DNA of 64,000 nt from Sporomusaceae bacterium FL31 (lineage in GTDB: Bacteria; Bacillota; Negativicutes; DSM-1736; Dendrosporobacteraceae), in NCBI GenBank assembly GCA_003990955.1, contig BIFV01000012.1, forward strand, positions 124,001-188,000, written 5' to 3'. Numbering within the stretch: the stretch's first letter is position 1; the number at the start of each line of letters is the position of its first letter. The translations under genes and the position numbers were made by a program. Shown in pieces: positions 50,772 through 61,161 of the stretch. The notes under the pieces were generated by a model, which saw nothing but the letters and a program-made list of their open reading frames with translations, ran no database searches and was not told the origin of the DNA.

Positions 50772-51692
50772 TTATGGTTTCTTATCCACACTAATATGTG
50801 CAGATATTGTATTTTTAGCAGCAGTAAGACCTGCTTTTAATTGTAATTTTAAATCTTTCTGTACATCTTTATCAAGCCCTGTTAATACGATGGGTTCGGT
50901 ATAGATATATTCCAGCTGTTCCAATACTTTAGGTTCACCATAAATCTCAATTTTATTGGGCTCAGTAGTAATGCTTTTAAGCACAACACCAGCTGGCAAT
51001 TCGCCGGTAACCAGAGTACGAATATCAACAAGCTTACGATTAGGACCTTTAAGCAAGGATGTCGTTACCCCAATTTTTGTGGGATTGATCTTGATTCCTT
51101 CAATTGTCTTGCCTTCTCTGCTCAAGGCAACTAAGGGAATTTCCGCGCTAAAATCACCGGTCTTTCCAGTCAGATCAATATTAGCAACAACCCGATCGAC
51201 AGTATCGGTCAGTGTTCGAGGCCCTTCAATAGTCACCTGATTCGAGCCGGGAAAAGCTTTCCCAATATTTGCACCTTCTGTTGATGTACCGGAGAAGGTC
51301 AGTTCAATGGGTAGCTGCCGTGAAACAATTTTGTCAATATAAAAGGTGATTTTGTCTGGCGTTATCTCGATAATATCCAGTCCATTAGGTACTATGGCCT
51401 GGATTTTTACAGTCTGCCGCCCTTCACTGACCCCGCCCAAATCCAAATAAGCTTTCACATCCTGAACAGTAGCCGCGGCAACAACGCTGCGGGGACCACG
51501 GACTTTGATGCGGACAGTCTCGGTACCATCTTTGACAACATAACCGGCGGCAACATTCCGGACTTCTAATGGAATTTGAAAATTGGTCTCGATGGGTGGA
51601 TTTTGTTCATTCATCACATAAATCCATAAAATAATGGCGAATATAAGCGCCAGTACCTTGGCAGTTAGATTATTGCGCGGGAAATTATCCAT
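50772..51692 (-). CDS. cdaR: YbbR-domain protein CdaR, regulator of the CdaA cyclase
   Basis: A 306-aa membrane-anchored extracytoplasmic protein. One N-terminal helix (LTAKVLALIFAIILWIYVM) is followed by three to four YbbR repeats such as IPLEVRNVAAGYVVKDGTETVRIKVRGP. CdaR modulates c-di-AMP production by CdaA. The start codon overlaps the cdaA stop (TAATG), and GGAGG lies upstream within cdaA. Confidence 0.9.
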   Translation of the reverse strand: MDNFPRNNLTAKVLALIFAIILWIYVMNEQNPPIETNFQIPLEVRNVAAGYVVKDGTETVRIKVRGPRSVVAAATVQDVKAYLDLGGVSEGRQTVKIQAIVPNGLDIIEITPDKITFYIDKIVSRQLPIELTFSGTSTEGANIGKAFPGSNQVTIEGPRTLTDTVDRVVANIDLTGKTGDFSAEIPLVALSREGKTIEGIKINPTKIGVTTSLLKGPNRKLVDIRTLVTGELPAGVVLKSITTEPNKIEIYGEPKVLEQLEYIYTEPIVLTGLDKDVQKDLKLQLKAGLTAAKNTISAHISVDKKP

Positions 51693-52510
51693 TATTGCGA
51701 CTGCCTCCAATTAAAAAAGTCACTTAATGCGGAGGGCCTATTGCTAAACAATGGCCTTAAAGTCTTGACCAATTCCTCAGTATCAAGGTAGCGCACTAGC
51801 CGGCCGCTTCTGGCGACCGATATAATTCCCGTTTCTTCACTGACCACCACAACTACAGCATCGGTTTGTTCAGTCACACCGATCGCTGCCCGATGCCGGG
51901 TTCCAAGCTCCTTATTTAAGCTTTGATCATCAGTGAGCGGCAACAGACAGCCAGCTGCCAGTACCCGGTTCCCCCGGATAATTGCGGCCCCATCATGCAG
52001 CGGCGTATTGGGAATAAACATATTAATGAGAAATTCTGATGATACCAGTCCATCTACTTGAATGCCAGAGTCACTATAATCGTTTAAGCCGGTTTCACGC
52101 TCCAACACAATGAGTGCACCAATCTTATTTTTAGCTAAAGCAGCAGCCGCATGAGCAATGTCAGTTAATAGGCTTTCAGTCTCTTCCTGATTCAATAAAA
52201 CACTTTTGCCAAAAAGTTTTCCACGGCCTAAATGCTCTAGTGCACGCCTCAGCTCAGGCTGAAACACGACTGGCAAGGCAACCAGCACCACGGTCATGGT
52301 TTTTTGCATCAGCCAATAAATGACATTAAGCCCCAGCCATTTACTAACCATAGTAATAATTAATAACACAATGAGTCCTTTAAGCAGTGCCAAGGCTCTG
52401 GTGTCTTTAATCATAAAATAAAGTTTATAAAGTACCATAGCCACAATGACAATATCAACTAGGTCTAATAAGCTAATGGTAGAAATAATTCCTTGGATCT
52501 GTGCCTGCAT
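51692..52510 (-). CDS. cdaA: Diadenylate cyclase CdaA
   Basis: A 272-aa membrane enzyme making c-di-AMP. Three N-terminal membrane helices (about 10-80) precede the DAC domain with NTPLHDGAAII and GTRHRAAIGVTEQTDAVVVVVSEETG, the complete active-site motifs. The ATG at 52510 follows GAGGAG. It is the first gene of the cdaA-cdaR-FAD protein-glmM group. Confidence 0.95.
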   Translation of the reverse strand: MQAQIQGIISTISLLDLVDIVIVAMVLYKLYFMIKDTRALALLKGLIVLLIITMVSKWLGLNVIYWLMQKTMTVVLVALPVVFQPELRRALEHLGRGKLFGKSVLLNQEETESLLTDIAHAAAALAKNKIGALIVLERETGLNDYSDSGIQVDGLVSSEFLINMFIPNTPLHDGAAIIRGNRVLAAGCLLPLTDDQSLNKELGTRHRAAIGVTEQTDAVVVVVSEETGIISVARSGRLVRYLDTEELVKTLRPLFSNRPSALSDFFNWRQSQ

Positions 52511-52834
52511 AGAAAAACTCCTCAACTATTCTTCATTAAGCTATTCTCCCCAATATCAGGAAAAACCTTTATGTTTTTGGTAATTTTTTTATAAGTAAGT
52601 CTTTAGTCCTACGATGTACGGCAATAAGTCGTAACTCGCGGCATAATGAAAGAGCTGGCATTCTCTCAAAACGATACTTAGATATTAAAATGTAAATTAT
52701 TACCTTTTTGCCTAAGTGGGGGATGAAGCTTTTCATAGTGGGATCATGATTCCCATGTTTATATAGTATAAACAAAAAAGCATTGTTAATGAATGAATCA
52801 TTAACAATGCTTTTTTTATATCCGCTTTTTAACA
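52511..52834. other. Intergenic gap between ilvE and cdaA
   Basis: The gap contains the ilvE terminator (52779-52811) and presumably the cdaA promoter. An open frame of 88 codons crosses it but begins inside the terminator, so I do not accept it. A 55-codon part (start near 52736) remains a weak possibility. Confidence 0.6.
52779..52811 (-). terminator. Terminator of the arg-ilvE transcript
   Basis: AGCATTGTTAATGA/TCATTAACAATGCT perfect 14-bp stem with a T-rich tail on the minus strand, 24-56 bases after the ilvE stop. Confidence 0.9.
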
Positions 52835-53908
52835 TTAAGCTTTGGTTACTTCTTCTACCCAGCCAAACTTATCGGGTACCTGGCCATATTGCAAACCAGT
52901 AACATAATCATAAAGCTTTTGTGAAAACTCACCAGTTTTATTGTCATTAATGATGATTTTTTCATCCTGCCAGGACAGCTCGCCAACAGGTGAAATAACG
53001 GCTGCAGTACCTGAACCAAAGACTTCTTCCAACTGCCCTTTAGCATGGGCTTCATAAACTTCGTCAATGGTAATCCTTCGTTCAGTAGCTTTGATGCCCC
53101 AGTCTTTAGCAATTTCCAGTACCGTTTTGCGGGTTATCCCGCCTAATATGCTGCCAGTAAGCGCTGGGGTGATGATTTCTCCATTAATTTTAAAGAAGAT
53201 ATTCATTGCGCCTACTTCTTCAATGTATTTGCGCTCAACACCATCCAGCCAAAGTGTTTGGGCATAACCCACTTTTTTGGCATCCACAGCTGCCCGCAAG
53301 CTGGCTGCATAGTTGCCTAAAGTTTTGGCTTCACCCAGACCACCAGGTACGGCCCGAACGTATTTATCTTCAACCCTAATTTTAACCGGATTAAAGCCAG
53401 CAGCATAATAAGCCCCTACTGGCGACAGGATAATCGCCATTTTATAATTCTCAGCCACCCGCAATCCTAAGAATGGATCAGTAGCAAAAATAAATGGACG
53501 AATATACAGGCTGGTTCCTTGTTTAGATGGAACCCAGTTCTTTTCCAATTCAATTAATTGACGCAATGCGTTATGTACCAAATCCACATCAACGCGAGGA
53601 ATACATAAAACATCAGCTGACCGGTTAAGACGGTTAAGATATTCCAATGGCCGAAACAGGACAACCCGGTCATCTACAGTCCGAAAAGCTTTCATGCCTT
53701 CGAAAATGCCTTGACCATAATGTAAGGTCGTGTTAGCAGGATTGACACTAAATTCATGGTAGGGAACAATGCGTGGATTATGCCAGCCCTCTTGCGGGTT
53801 GTAATCCATTTCAAACATGTGGTCAGTAAAGTATGTACCAAAGCCTAATGCATTTTGATCAGGTAAAACTCCTAGAGTTTCTTTTTTAACTACTGTAATT
53901 TCTGACAT
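52835..53908 (-). CDS. ilvE: Branched-chain amino acid aminotransferase
   Basis: A 357-aa class IV PLP aminotransferase for the last step of leucine, isoleucine and valine synthesis. LHYGQGIFEGMKAFR, YIRPFIFATDPFLG and GGLGEAKTLGNYAASL (PLP lysine in GEAKTLGN) match the larger eukaryotic-like type. EVFGSGTAAVISPVG marks the cofactor phosphate site. The ATG at 53908 is used rather than an upstream TTG. It follows argH with a gap of about 100 bases. Confidence 0.95.
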   Translation of the reverse strand: MSEITVVKKETLGVLPDQNALGFGTYFTDHMFEMDYNPQEGWHNPRIVPYHEFSVNPANTTLHYGQGIFEGMKAFRTVDDRVVLFRPLEYLNRLNRSADVLCIPRVDVDLVHNALRQLIELEKNWVPSKQGTSLYIRPFIFATDPFLGLRVAENYKMAIILSPVGAYYAAGFNPVKIRVEDKYVRAVPGGLGEAKTLGNYAASLRAAVDAKKVGYAQTLWLDGVERKYIEEVGAMNIFFKINGEIITPALTGSILGGITRKTVLEIAKDWGIKATERRITIDEVYEAHAKGQLEEVFGSGTAAVISPVGELSWQDEKIIINDNKTGEFSQKLYDYVTGLQYGQVPDKFGWVEEVTKA

Positions 53909-54008
53909 TATCAAAGCCCCTCCTTGCCCTTAAAAGTATTGTTTCCAAAACCTGCTCACCTCATGAGTAAACAGGTTTTGGAAACTATCCCGAGCTAAAT
54001 TAAATTAA

Positions 54009-55424
54009 TTATATCTTGGCTTTTGTATACATGTCAAGCACTGCTTGCTGTTTTACCATAGTAGTTTGCGCGGTTTCCACTGCTTGTCCAACTTGAGCGT
54101 ACGATGTTCCACCAAACGAATTGCGATTGGCCACACAAGTTTCGACCTTAATGGCTTCAAGAATGTCAGCTTCAAACAATTCAGAGAACTGTTTGAACTC
54201 GGCTAATGATAAATCCATCAGCCATTTTTCTTGTTCAATACAATAGCGAACACTTTTGCCTACTACTTCATGAGCTTGACGGAATGGCAAGCCTTTCTTA
54301 ACCAGATAATCCGCCATGTCAGTCGCATTAGAAAAGTCATTGCGCACAACAGACAGCATTCTTTCCGGATTCACGCGCATGGCCCGAATCATCGAAGCAT
54401 AGACAGTCAGGCTGAATTTAACAGTATCAATGGTATCAAATAAGCCTTCTTTATCTTCCTGAAGATCTTTATTATAAGCCAGCGGCAAACCTTTGGCCAC
54501 TGTCAGCATAGCCATCAGATGACCAAATACCCGGCCGGTTTTACCTCTGACCAATTCAGCCACATCGGGATTTTTCTTTTGCGGCATGATGCTGGAACCA
54601 GTACAATGCGCATCATCCAGTTCAATGAAGGAGAATTCAGAAGAGCACCAGAGGATAATTTCTTCACTAATCCGGCTAAGATGCATCATGAGAATGGATG
54701 CGAAAGACAAGAATTCCAAAATATAATCCCGGTCACTGACTGCATCCAGGCTATTTTGATAGATTTGGCTGAAGTTTAATTGTTCAGCCACATAATGGCG
54801 GTCAATCGGAAACGTAGTGCCAGCTAGCGCGCCAGCGCCCAGTGGCAATATATCGGTTCGGTCATAAACGCCCTGCAAACGGGAAAAGTCACGCGCCAGC
54901 ATAAAGAAGTACGCCATCATATGATGTGAAAATAGAATAGGCTGCGCGCGCTGCAAATGAGTATACCCAGGCATAATGACATCAGCATTCTTTTGTGCAG
55001 TTTCGACAAAGGCCTTTTCAAGATCTAACAGCAATTCAGCAATAGCTGCGATTTCCTTACGCACATACAAATGAGTATCCACTGCCACCTGGTCATTCCG
55101 GCTGCGTGCAGTATGCAGCTTGCCGCCAACTGGTCCAATGCGTTCAGTCAAGCGTTTTTCAATATTCATATGAATATCTTCCAACGCAATTTCAAAACTG
55201 AAATTACCAGCTTCAATATCGGCTAAGATGCCTTCCAGGCCAGTAATAATGACCTGAGCTTCATCATTGGCAATAATGCCGCACTTGGCCAGCATGCGGG
55301 CATGGGCAATACTGCCTGCTACGTCTTCCCGGTACATGCGGCTGTCAAAGGAAATGGAGGAGGTAAACTCCTCCACCATGACGTCAGTATTCTTTGCGAA
55401 TCTACCGCCCCACAACTTACTCAT
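54009..55424 (-). CDS. argH: Argininosuccinate lyase
   Basis: A 471-aa enzyme splitting argininosuccinate into arginine and fumarate. [23 protein letters not shown] begins the protein, and the superfamily signature [12 protein letters not shown] contains the catalytic serine loop. [21 protein letters not shown] is conserved. The start overlaps the argG end by 8 bases. It is the last enzyme of the arginine cluster. Confidence 0.97.
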   Translation of the reverse strand: MSKLWGGRFAKNTDVMVEEFTSSISFDSRMYREDVAGSIAHARMLAKCGIIANDEAQVIITGLEGILADIEAGNFSFEIALEDIHMNIEKRLTERIGPVGGKLHTARSRNDQVAVDTHLYVRKEIAAIAELLLDLEKAFVETAQKNADVIMPGYTHLQRAQPILFSHHMMAYFFMLARDFSRLQGVYDRTDILPLGAGALAGTTFPIDRHYVAEQLNFSQIYQNSLDAVSDRDYILEFLSFASILMMHLSRISEEIILWCSSEFSFIELDDAHCTGSSIMPQKKNPDVAELVRGKTGRVFGHLMAMLTVAKGLPLAYNKDLQEDKEGLFDTIDTVKFSLTVYASMIRAMRVNPERMLSVVRNDFSNATDMADYLVKKGLPFRQAHEVVGKSVRYCIEQEKWLMDLSLAEFKQFSELFEADILEAIKVETCVANRNSFGGTSYAQVGQAVETAQTTMVKQQAVLDMYTKAKI

Positions 55425-56640
55425 TGTTTTTCTTCGCCTCTTTCTGCATGAGTGCTCTCACTTTGAGAGGCAAGCCAAAGAGATTGATAAAGCCTTCGGC
55501 ATCAGCTTGATTGTAAACTTCGTCATAGCCGAACGTTACGAAACCTTCATGGTACAGGGAATATGGCGATTTGGAACCTGCACTCATGATGTTGCCTTTA
55601 TAAAGTTTTAACCGTACCAAACCGGTTACGTTTTGCTGTGTCGAGTCAACGAAAGCATCCAATGCTTCGCGTAACGGCGAGAACCACATTCCGTCATAAA
55701 CGAGTTCAGCATAACGGACAGCGACTTGCTCTTTATAATGCATGGTAGCCCGGTCAAGAGTCAGATATTCCAATTCGCGATGGGCATAAAAGAGAATGGA
55801 TCCGCCTGGATTTTCATACACGCCGCGGGATTTCATTCCCACTAAACGGTTTTCAACAATATCGGCAATACCGATACCATTAGCTGCCCCCAGTTCATTC
55901 AGCTTAGTGAGAAGTGCTACAGAGTCCAACCGCACTCCATCAACAGCGATTGGCAAGCCTTTTTCGAATTCAATTTCAACATAAGTCGCTTGATCCGGAG
56001 CTTTTTCCGGAGTTGTTGTAACCATATATACATCATCTTGCGGTTCATTCCATGGGCTTTCCAGATCAGCGCCTTCATGACTCAAGTGCCAGATATTGCG
56101 GTCCATGCTGTAAGGACGTTTTTTCGTTACAGGTACAGGAATGCCGTGTTTTTCAGCATAATCAATGGCATCTTCACGAGACTTGATATCCCATTCGCGC
56201 CATGGAGCAATAATTTTCAGATGTGGTGCTAAAGCTTTAACAGTTAATTCAAACCGTACCTGGTCATTGCCTTTGCCTGTTGCTCCATGAGCAATGGCAT
56301 CAGCGCCTTCTTTTTCTGCAATTTCAACTAATGCTTTTGCAATAATCGGACGGGCAAAAGAAGTACCTAACAGGTATTTGCCTTCATAGACAGCGCCAGC
56401 TTTTAAAGTAGGCCATACATATTCTTCGATAAATGGCTTAGTCAGGTCTTCTACATAAATTTTACTGGCACCAGATTTGATTGCCTTCTCTCTAACCGGA
56501 TCCAATTCATCACCTTGACCGACATCGGCACACATGGCAATAACTTCACAATTTTTATAGTTTTCTTTCAGCCAAGGAATAATCACTGAGGTATCAAGAC
56601 CACCCGAATAGGCTAACACTACTTTTTTTATATCGCTCAT
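55417..56640 (-). CDS. argG: Argininosuccinate synthase
   Basis: A 407-aa ATP-dependent ligase of citrulline and aspartate. The N-type pyrophosphatase loop is [32 protein letters not shown] and the GRKSPYS-like [11 protein letters not shown] near the C-terminus are family features. It lies between argF and argH, with an overlap at the downstream side. Confidence 0.97.
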   Translation of the reverse strand: MSDIKKVVLAYSGGLDTSVIIPWLKENYKNCEVIAMCADVGQGDELDPVREKAIKSGASKIYVEDLTKPFIEEYVWPTLKAGAVYEGKYLLGTSFARPIIAKALVEIAEKEGADAIAHGATGKGNDQVRFELTVKALAPHLKIIAPWREWDIKSREDAIDYAEKHGIPVPVTKKRPYSMDRNIWHLSHEGADLESPWNEPQDDVYMVTTTPEKAPDQATYVEIEFEKGLPIAVDGVRLDSVALLTKLNELGAANGIGIADIVENRLVGMKSRGVYENPGGSILFYAHRELEYLTLDRATMHYKEQVAVRYAELVYDGMWFSPLREALDAFVDSTQQNVTGLVRLKLYKGNIMSAGSKSPYSLYHEGFVTFGYDEVYNQADAEGFINLFGLPLKVRALMQKEAKKNNE

Positions 56641-56658
56641 TTCTCCAACAACTCCTTT

Positions 56659-57591
56659 TTAATTACCCATTAACAAGGCCATAATTGCTTTTTGGACATG
56701 TAAACGGTTTTCAGCTTCTTCAAATACAACTGATTGAGAACATTCCATGATCTCATCAGTAATTTCCTCACCACGATGTGCTGGCAAACAATGCAGAACA
56801 ATCGCATCTGGTTTAGCCGCCTGCATCAGTTCCCGATTCACCTGGAAGCCATGGAAAACTTTCATTCTGGCTGCTAATTCCTTTTCCTGTCCCATACTGG
56901 CCCAAACATCGGTGTAAACGACATCAGCGTCAGCAGCGGCAGCAATTGGATCATGGCCAATCAGGATTTTGCTGCCCGAGAAAGCGGCATCGGCACGAGC
57001 CTCGGCAACAGACTGAGCATTCGGCGCATAGCCCTCAGGAGTTGCGACCGCAATATCCATGCCAACTTTGGCACAGGCATGCATCAATGCATTGACCATA
57101 TTGTTGCCATCACCAATATAAGCCATTTTAAGTCCTTTTAGGTCACCTTTGCATTCCATCACCGTAAAAATATCGGTTAAGGCTTGGCAGGGATGCAGTA
57201 AATCGGTCAGGCCATTAATAATGGGTACGTCTGCATACTGAGCCAGTTCAATGACTTCATCATGGGAAAAGGTTCTGATCATAATCCCATCCACATAGCG
57301 TGACAACACTCTGGCTGTATCCTTAACCGGCTCACCGCGGCCTATCTGCAAGTCATTGGCTGATAGAAACAAGGCCATTCCGCCCAATTGCCACATACCA
57401 ACTTCAAATGATACTCTCGTCCTGGTTGATGACTTCTGAAAAATCATTCCCAGTGTTTTGCCTTTTAACAGGTGATGTTCTTCACCACGTTTTTGCTTGG
57501 CTTTCAGCTCTTTGGCTAAGTCCAAGATCTGATAGACTTCCTCTACCGACAGATCATGAATAGATAGTAAATCTTTCCCCTTCATGCTCAT
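56659..57591 (-). CDS. argF: Ornithine carbamoyltransferase
   Basis: A 310-aa enzyme forming citrulline from ornithine and carbamoyl phosphate. The carbamoyl-phosphate site is KSSTRTRVSFEVG, with HPCQALTDIFT and the catalytic HCLPAHRGEEIT following. The start is placed at MSMKGKDLL; a longer upstream frame would add a hydrophobic stretch without a ribosome site. Confidence 0.96.
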   Translation of the reverse strand: MSMKGKDLLSIHDLSVEEVYQILDLAKELKAKQKRGEEHHLLKGKTLGMIFQKSSTRTRVSFEVGMWQLGGMALFLSANDLQIGRGEPVKDTARVLSRYVDGIMIRTFSHDEVIELAQYADVPIINGLTDLLHPCQALTDIFTVMECKGDLKGLKMAYIGDGNNMVNALMHACAKVGMDIAVATPEGYAPNAQSVAEARADAAFSGSKILIGHDPIAAAADADVVYTDVWASMGQEKELAARMKVFHGFQVNRELMQAAKPDAIVLHCLPAHRGEEITDEIMECSQSVVFEEAENRLHVQKAIMALLMGN

Positions 57592-57682
57592 GACGTAAAA
57601 CCCCCACATAAAAATAATTATAACATGCCAAATGCACCTAAAATAAGCTATCTTTGGCAAAAAAGTCAATTTTAAAGCTGGT

Positions 57683-58873
57683 CTAGGCTAATGCCAGCAC
57701 TTTATCTAAAATAGTAATGACTTCGTCCACATGAGCTTTGGTGATATTGAGCGGCGGTACAAATCGTAGCACATCCCCAGCCGTACAATTAATAATGGCT
57801 CCTTGTTCCATGCACTGGTTCACAATATCCCGGCCTGGTTTGGTCAGCTTTGCTCCCAGCATCAGCCCTTTACCACGTACTTCAGTAATAAGCTGCGGAT
57901 ATTTAAGCTGCAGCTTATTGAGCTCTGCCTGCAGGTATTGACCTACCGTGGTCACATTATCCAACAGATTTTCTTCGGCAATCACGCCAAGCACAGCATT
58001 AGCTGCTGCACAAGCCAATGGATTGCCGCCAAAGGTGGACCCATGGTCGCCTGCTCCGAAAGCCGATGCTACTTTATCACTGGCAATAAAGGCTCCGATC
58101 GGCACGCCGCCGCCCAATCCTTTTGCTAAAGTCACAATATCCGGTTTGATTCCAGAATGCTCATAAGCAAACATTTTACCAGTCCGGCCAATCCCTGTCT
58201 GAATTTCATCAAAAATTAGCAAAGCGCCATATTTGTCACACAATTGACGGACTTGCGCCAAGTACTCAGCATCCGGGGTATTGATTCCGCCTTCGCCTTG
58301 AATCGGTTCCAACATAACCGCGCAGGTTTTTTCCGAAACCAATGCAGTCAGTGCTGCCAAATCGTTATATGGCACATAGTGAAAACCGCCTGGCAATGGC
58401 TCATACCCTTTCTGATATTTAGGCTGAGCAGTTGCGGTTAGAGTAAGCAGCGTCCGACCATGGAAACCCTCAGCAGCCGTAATAATCTCAAACTTATCGG
58501 CACTAATGGTTTTACCATATTTGCGAGCCAGCTTGATAGCGCCTTCATTGGCTTCCGCACCACTGTTGCCAAAGAACACTTTATTCAGCCCGCTCAGTTC
58601 GACCAATGTTTTAGCGAGCACAGCTTGCGCTTCGGTGTAATATAAATTGGAACAATGAATGAGTTTGCCTGCTTGCTCGCTAATGGCGGCAACGAGTTTG
58701 GGATGGGCATGACCCAGCACATTGACAGCAATGCCTGCTAAGAAGTCGATATATTTTTTGCCGTCTGTATCAAAAACATAGGGTCCCTCACCGTGATCCA
58801 GAATAAGCGGATAGCGGGCGAAGACCGGCATATAATATTCCTTGTCTGTCTGAAATACTTGTTCTTTATCCAT
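57683..58873 (-). CDS. argD: Acetylornithine aminotransferase
   Basis: A 396-aa class III PLP aminotransferase. The PLP lysine lies in VTLAKGLGGGVPIGAF. FFGNSGAEANEGAIKLAR and FDEIQTGIGRTGKMFA are conserved. It follows argB with a gap of 14 bases. GGAGG lies close to the ATG. Confidence 0.95.
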   Translation of the reverse strand: MDKEQVFQTDKEYYMPVFARYPLILDHGEGPYVFDTDGKKYIDFLAGIAVNVLGHAHPKLVAAISEQAGKLIHCSNLYYTEAQAVLAKTLVELSGLNKVFFGNSGAEANEGAIKLARKYGKTISADKFEIITAAEGFHGRTLLTLTATAQPKYQKGYEPLPGGFHYVPYNDLAALTALVSEKTCAVMLEPIQGEGGINTPDAEYLAQVRQLCDKYGALLIFDEIQTGIGRTGKMFAYEHSGIKPDIVTLAKGLGGGVPIGAFIASDKVASAFGAGDHGSTFGGNPLACAAANAVLGVIAEENLLDNVTTVGQYLQAELNKLQLKYPQLITEVRGKGLMLGAKLTKPGRDIVNQCMEQGAIINCTAGDVLRFVPPLNITKAHVDEVITILDKVLALA

Positions 58874-58887
58874 GACAAAACCCTCCT

Positions 58888-59775
58888 CTACTTTACAACC
58901 TCAGTACCAATTCCTTCTGCAGTAAATACTTCGAGCAGCAGCGAGTGAGACTGGCGGCCGTCAATGATATGAGTTTTATTGGTTCCACCAGTCAAAGCAC
59001 GTACGCACGCTTCCACTTTAGGAATCATCCCGCCGTCAATGCTGCCTTCGCGAATCATATCGCGGGCCTCAGCCAAAGTTAACGTGGAAATAAAACTGCT
59101 TTTATCGTGATAATCGCGATAAATTCCTTCTACATCGGTGAGCAGGAGTAGCTTTTCCGCCCCCAAAGCTCCGGCAATCTCTCCGGCCACGTAATCCGCG
59201 TTAATGTTGTAGCTTTCGTTATTCTCGCCGACGCCAATCGGCGCAATAACCGGAATGTAATCCCGTTCCAGTAAGGTATGCAAGATATCGGTGTTGATTT
59301 TTGCTACATCACCGACAAAACCAATATCCACTTTGCGAACTTCACCATTTTCATAAACCTCGGCCAAATGTTTCCGAGCTTTAATCAAATCAGCGTCTTT
59401 ACCACTTAATCCGACGGCTTTAGCACCGCGGCGATTGAGCAGGCTCACAATTTCGGTATTAATTTTGCCGACCAGTACCATTTCTGCTACGGCTACGGTT
59501 TCAGCATCGGTTACTCTTAAACCGCTGACAAACTCCGACTGTTTACCGATTTGTTTTAAAAAGCCAGTAATTTCCGGACCGCCGCCATGAACGACGACCG
59601 GACGCATGCCAACATATTTCATGAGGATAATATCCTGAATGACCTGATTCTTTAATTCATTATTAATCATGGCGTTGCCGCCATATTTTATAACAATGGT
59701 TTTTCCATAAAAATTTTGCATATAAGGTAAGGCTTCAATTAAAACGGACGCCTTTTGTTCGGGCAAAAAGTTCAT
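58888..59775 (-). CDS. argB: Acetylglutamate kinase
   Basis: A 295-aa amino-acid kinase. IVIKYGGNAMINNELK, VVHGGGPEIT and the ATP site segment LTDVEGIYRDYHD are present. The start MNFLPEQKAS follows AAAAGGTGAG; a 14-residue upstream extension is rejected. The C-terminus shows GMIPKVEACVRAL. Arginine feedback through an N-terminal helix is typical for this length. Confidence 0.95.
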   Translation of the reverse strand: MNFLPEQKASVLIEALPYMQNFYGKTIVIKYGGNAMINNELKNQVIQDIILMKYVGMRPVVVHGGGPEITGFLKQIGKQSEFVSGLRVTDAETVAVAEMVLVGKINTEIVSLLNRRGAKAVGLSGKDADLIKARKHLAEVYENGEVRKVDIGFVGDVAKINTDILHTLLERDYIPVIAPIGVGENNESYNINADYVAGEIAGALGAEKLLLLTDVEGIYRDYHDKSSFISTLTLAEARDMIREGSIDGGMIPKVEACVRALTGGTNKTHIIDGRQSHSLLLEVFTAEGIGTEVVK

Positions 59776-59832
59776 ATTCTCACCTTTTCTCATTATCTTC
59801 GTATATTTTCGACACAACGCAGCAACGGAGCA

Positions 59833-59855
59833 GACACAGGGGAGTCCCCTGTGTC
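59833..59855. repeat. GACACAGGGG hairpin between argJ and argB
   Basis: Perfect 10-bp inverted repeat GACACAGGGG/CCCCTGTGTC with a 3-base loop in the 117-base argJ-argB gap. There is no T tract, so it looks like a dispersed palindromic unit or mRNA processing site rather than a terminator. Confidence 0.65.
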
Positions 59856-59892
59856 CTGGATTCCGTAATATTTAAAAGAACCACATGTTCGA

Positions 59893-61098
59893 TTAGGTAT
59901 GATACTCACCGTTGATCTTGACATATTCATAAGAGAAGTCACAACTCCACACAGTGGCTTCAGTTGTACCTACGCCTAGATCTACGCTGACCTTTATATC
60001 ATGTTCAAGCATAATAGCCCGGAGTGCTTGTTCATCGTAGCTAGTACCCATCCCTTGTTTAACAATCGTAATATCACCAATTGCCATGGTAGTCTTTTCA
60101 GGAATTACTTGTGCACCAGAATAGCCCACTGCACAAATGATCCGACCCCAGTTAGGATCTTGCCCGAAGAAAGCTGTTTTTACTAGCGGCGATTTGGCAA
60201 TAGCCATTGCTGCCTGTTTGGCATCCGCAAAATTAGCTGCACCGCTGACCGTAATTTCTAAGAATTTTGATGCACCTTCACCGTCACGGGCTACCAATTT
60301 AGCCAGTTCTGTACAAACTTGTTTTAAGGCTGCTGTAAATGCAGCATAATCGTCATTAGCGCTGTCAATCAGTGGATTGCCAGCCGCACCATTTGCGAGC
60401 ACAGTCACCATATCGTTCGTGCTGGTGTCTCCATCCACAGAGATCATATTGAAAGAAACATTCACGACTTCTGTCAAAGCCTGCTTTAACAGGGGTGCCG
60501 CAATAGCAGCATCGGTCGTAATGAAGCCAAGCATGGTTGCCATATTAGGGTGAATCATACCTGACCCCTTGGCAATACCGGCGATTTTAACAGATACTCC
60601 GCTTAATGACAATTCATAAACGCAGGATTTGCCAAAAGTATCAGTTGTCAAAATAGCCTTGCTGGCGTTTTCGCCGCCCTCTTCGGATAGTGCCGTGACC
60701 GCTTTCTGAATGCCGGCCTTGATTTTCGCCATTGGCAGATTAACACCAATAATGCCGGTGGAAGCCACAAAAACTTCCTCAGCCTTAATGCCTAATAATT
60801 CAGCAGTCAAAGCAGCCATTGCTTCAGCATCAGCAAGTCCTTGCGCGCCGGTACAAGCGTTTGCACACCCGGAGTTTACTACAACGGCTGAGGCCAAACC
60901 TTTCTCAGCAACTTTACGGGATACAACGACTGGAGCCGCCGCCATGGTATTTAATGTAAATACACCTGCAGCTACCGCTGGTACAGTACTATAAATAATT
61001 GCCACATCTTCTTTGCCGCTTTTTTTAATGCCGGCCTTGATTCCAGCTGCCTTAAATCCTTTAGGCGCTGTAATGGTTCCATTTATTTTCTCAAACAT
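59893..61098 (-). CDS. argJ: Bifunctional ornithine acetyltransferase/N-acetylglutamate synthase
   Basis: A 401-aa self-cleaving enzyme that recycles acetyl groups from acetylornithine to glutamate. KGSGMIHPNMATMLGFITTDA contains the autoprocessing threonine (ATM|TL region), and GDTSTNDMV and GQDPNWGRIICAVGYSG are further signatures. It is placed between argC and argB, as in many Firmicutes, so acetyl-cycle arginine synthesis is likely. Confidence 0.96.
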   Translation of the reverse strand: MFEKINGTITAPKGFKAAGIKAGIKKSGKEDVAIIYSTVPAVAAGVFTLNTMAAAPVVVSRKVAEKGLASAVVVNSGCANACTGAQGLADAEAMAALTAELLGIKAEEVFVASTGIIGVNLPMAKIKAGIQKAVTALSEEGGENASKAILTTDTFGKSCVYELSLSGVSVKIAGIAKGSGMIHPNMATMLGFITTDAAIAAPLLKQALTEVVNVSFNMISVDGDTSTNDMVTVLANGAAGNPLIDSANDDYAAFTAALKQVCTELAKLVARDGEGASKFLEITVSGAANFADAKQAAMAIAKSPLVKTAFFGQDPNWGRIICAVGYSGAQVIPEKTTMAIGDITIVKQGMGTSYDEQALRAIMLEHDIKVSVDLGVGTTEATVWSCDFSYEYVKINGEYHT

Positions 61099-61161
61099 AA
61101 ATTTCCTCCACCTTATTATCTAGTTTCATCAATTAAGCTTTCAAACGTTTCATTAACTAAC

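Noticed and set aside
52569..52835. 88-codon frame between cdaA and ilvE
   Set aside because: Its start lies inside the ilvE terminator hairpin and it has no ribosome site. Only a shorter 55-codon part is conceivable, and nothing supports it.
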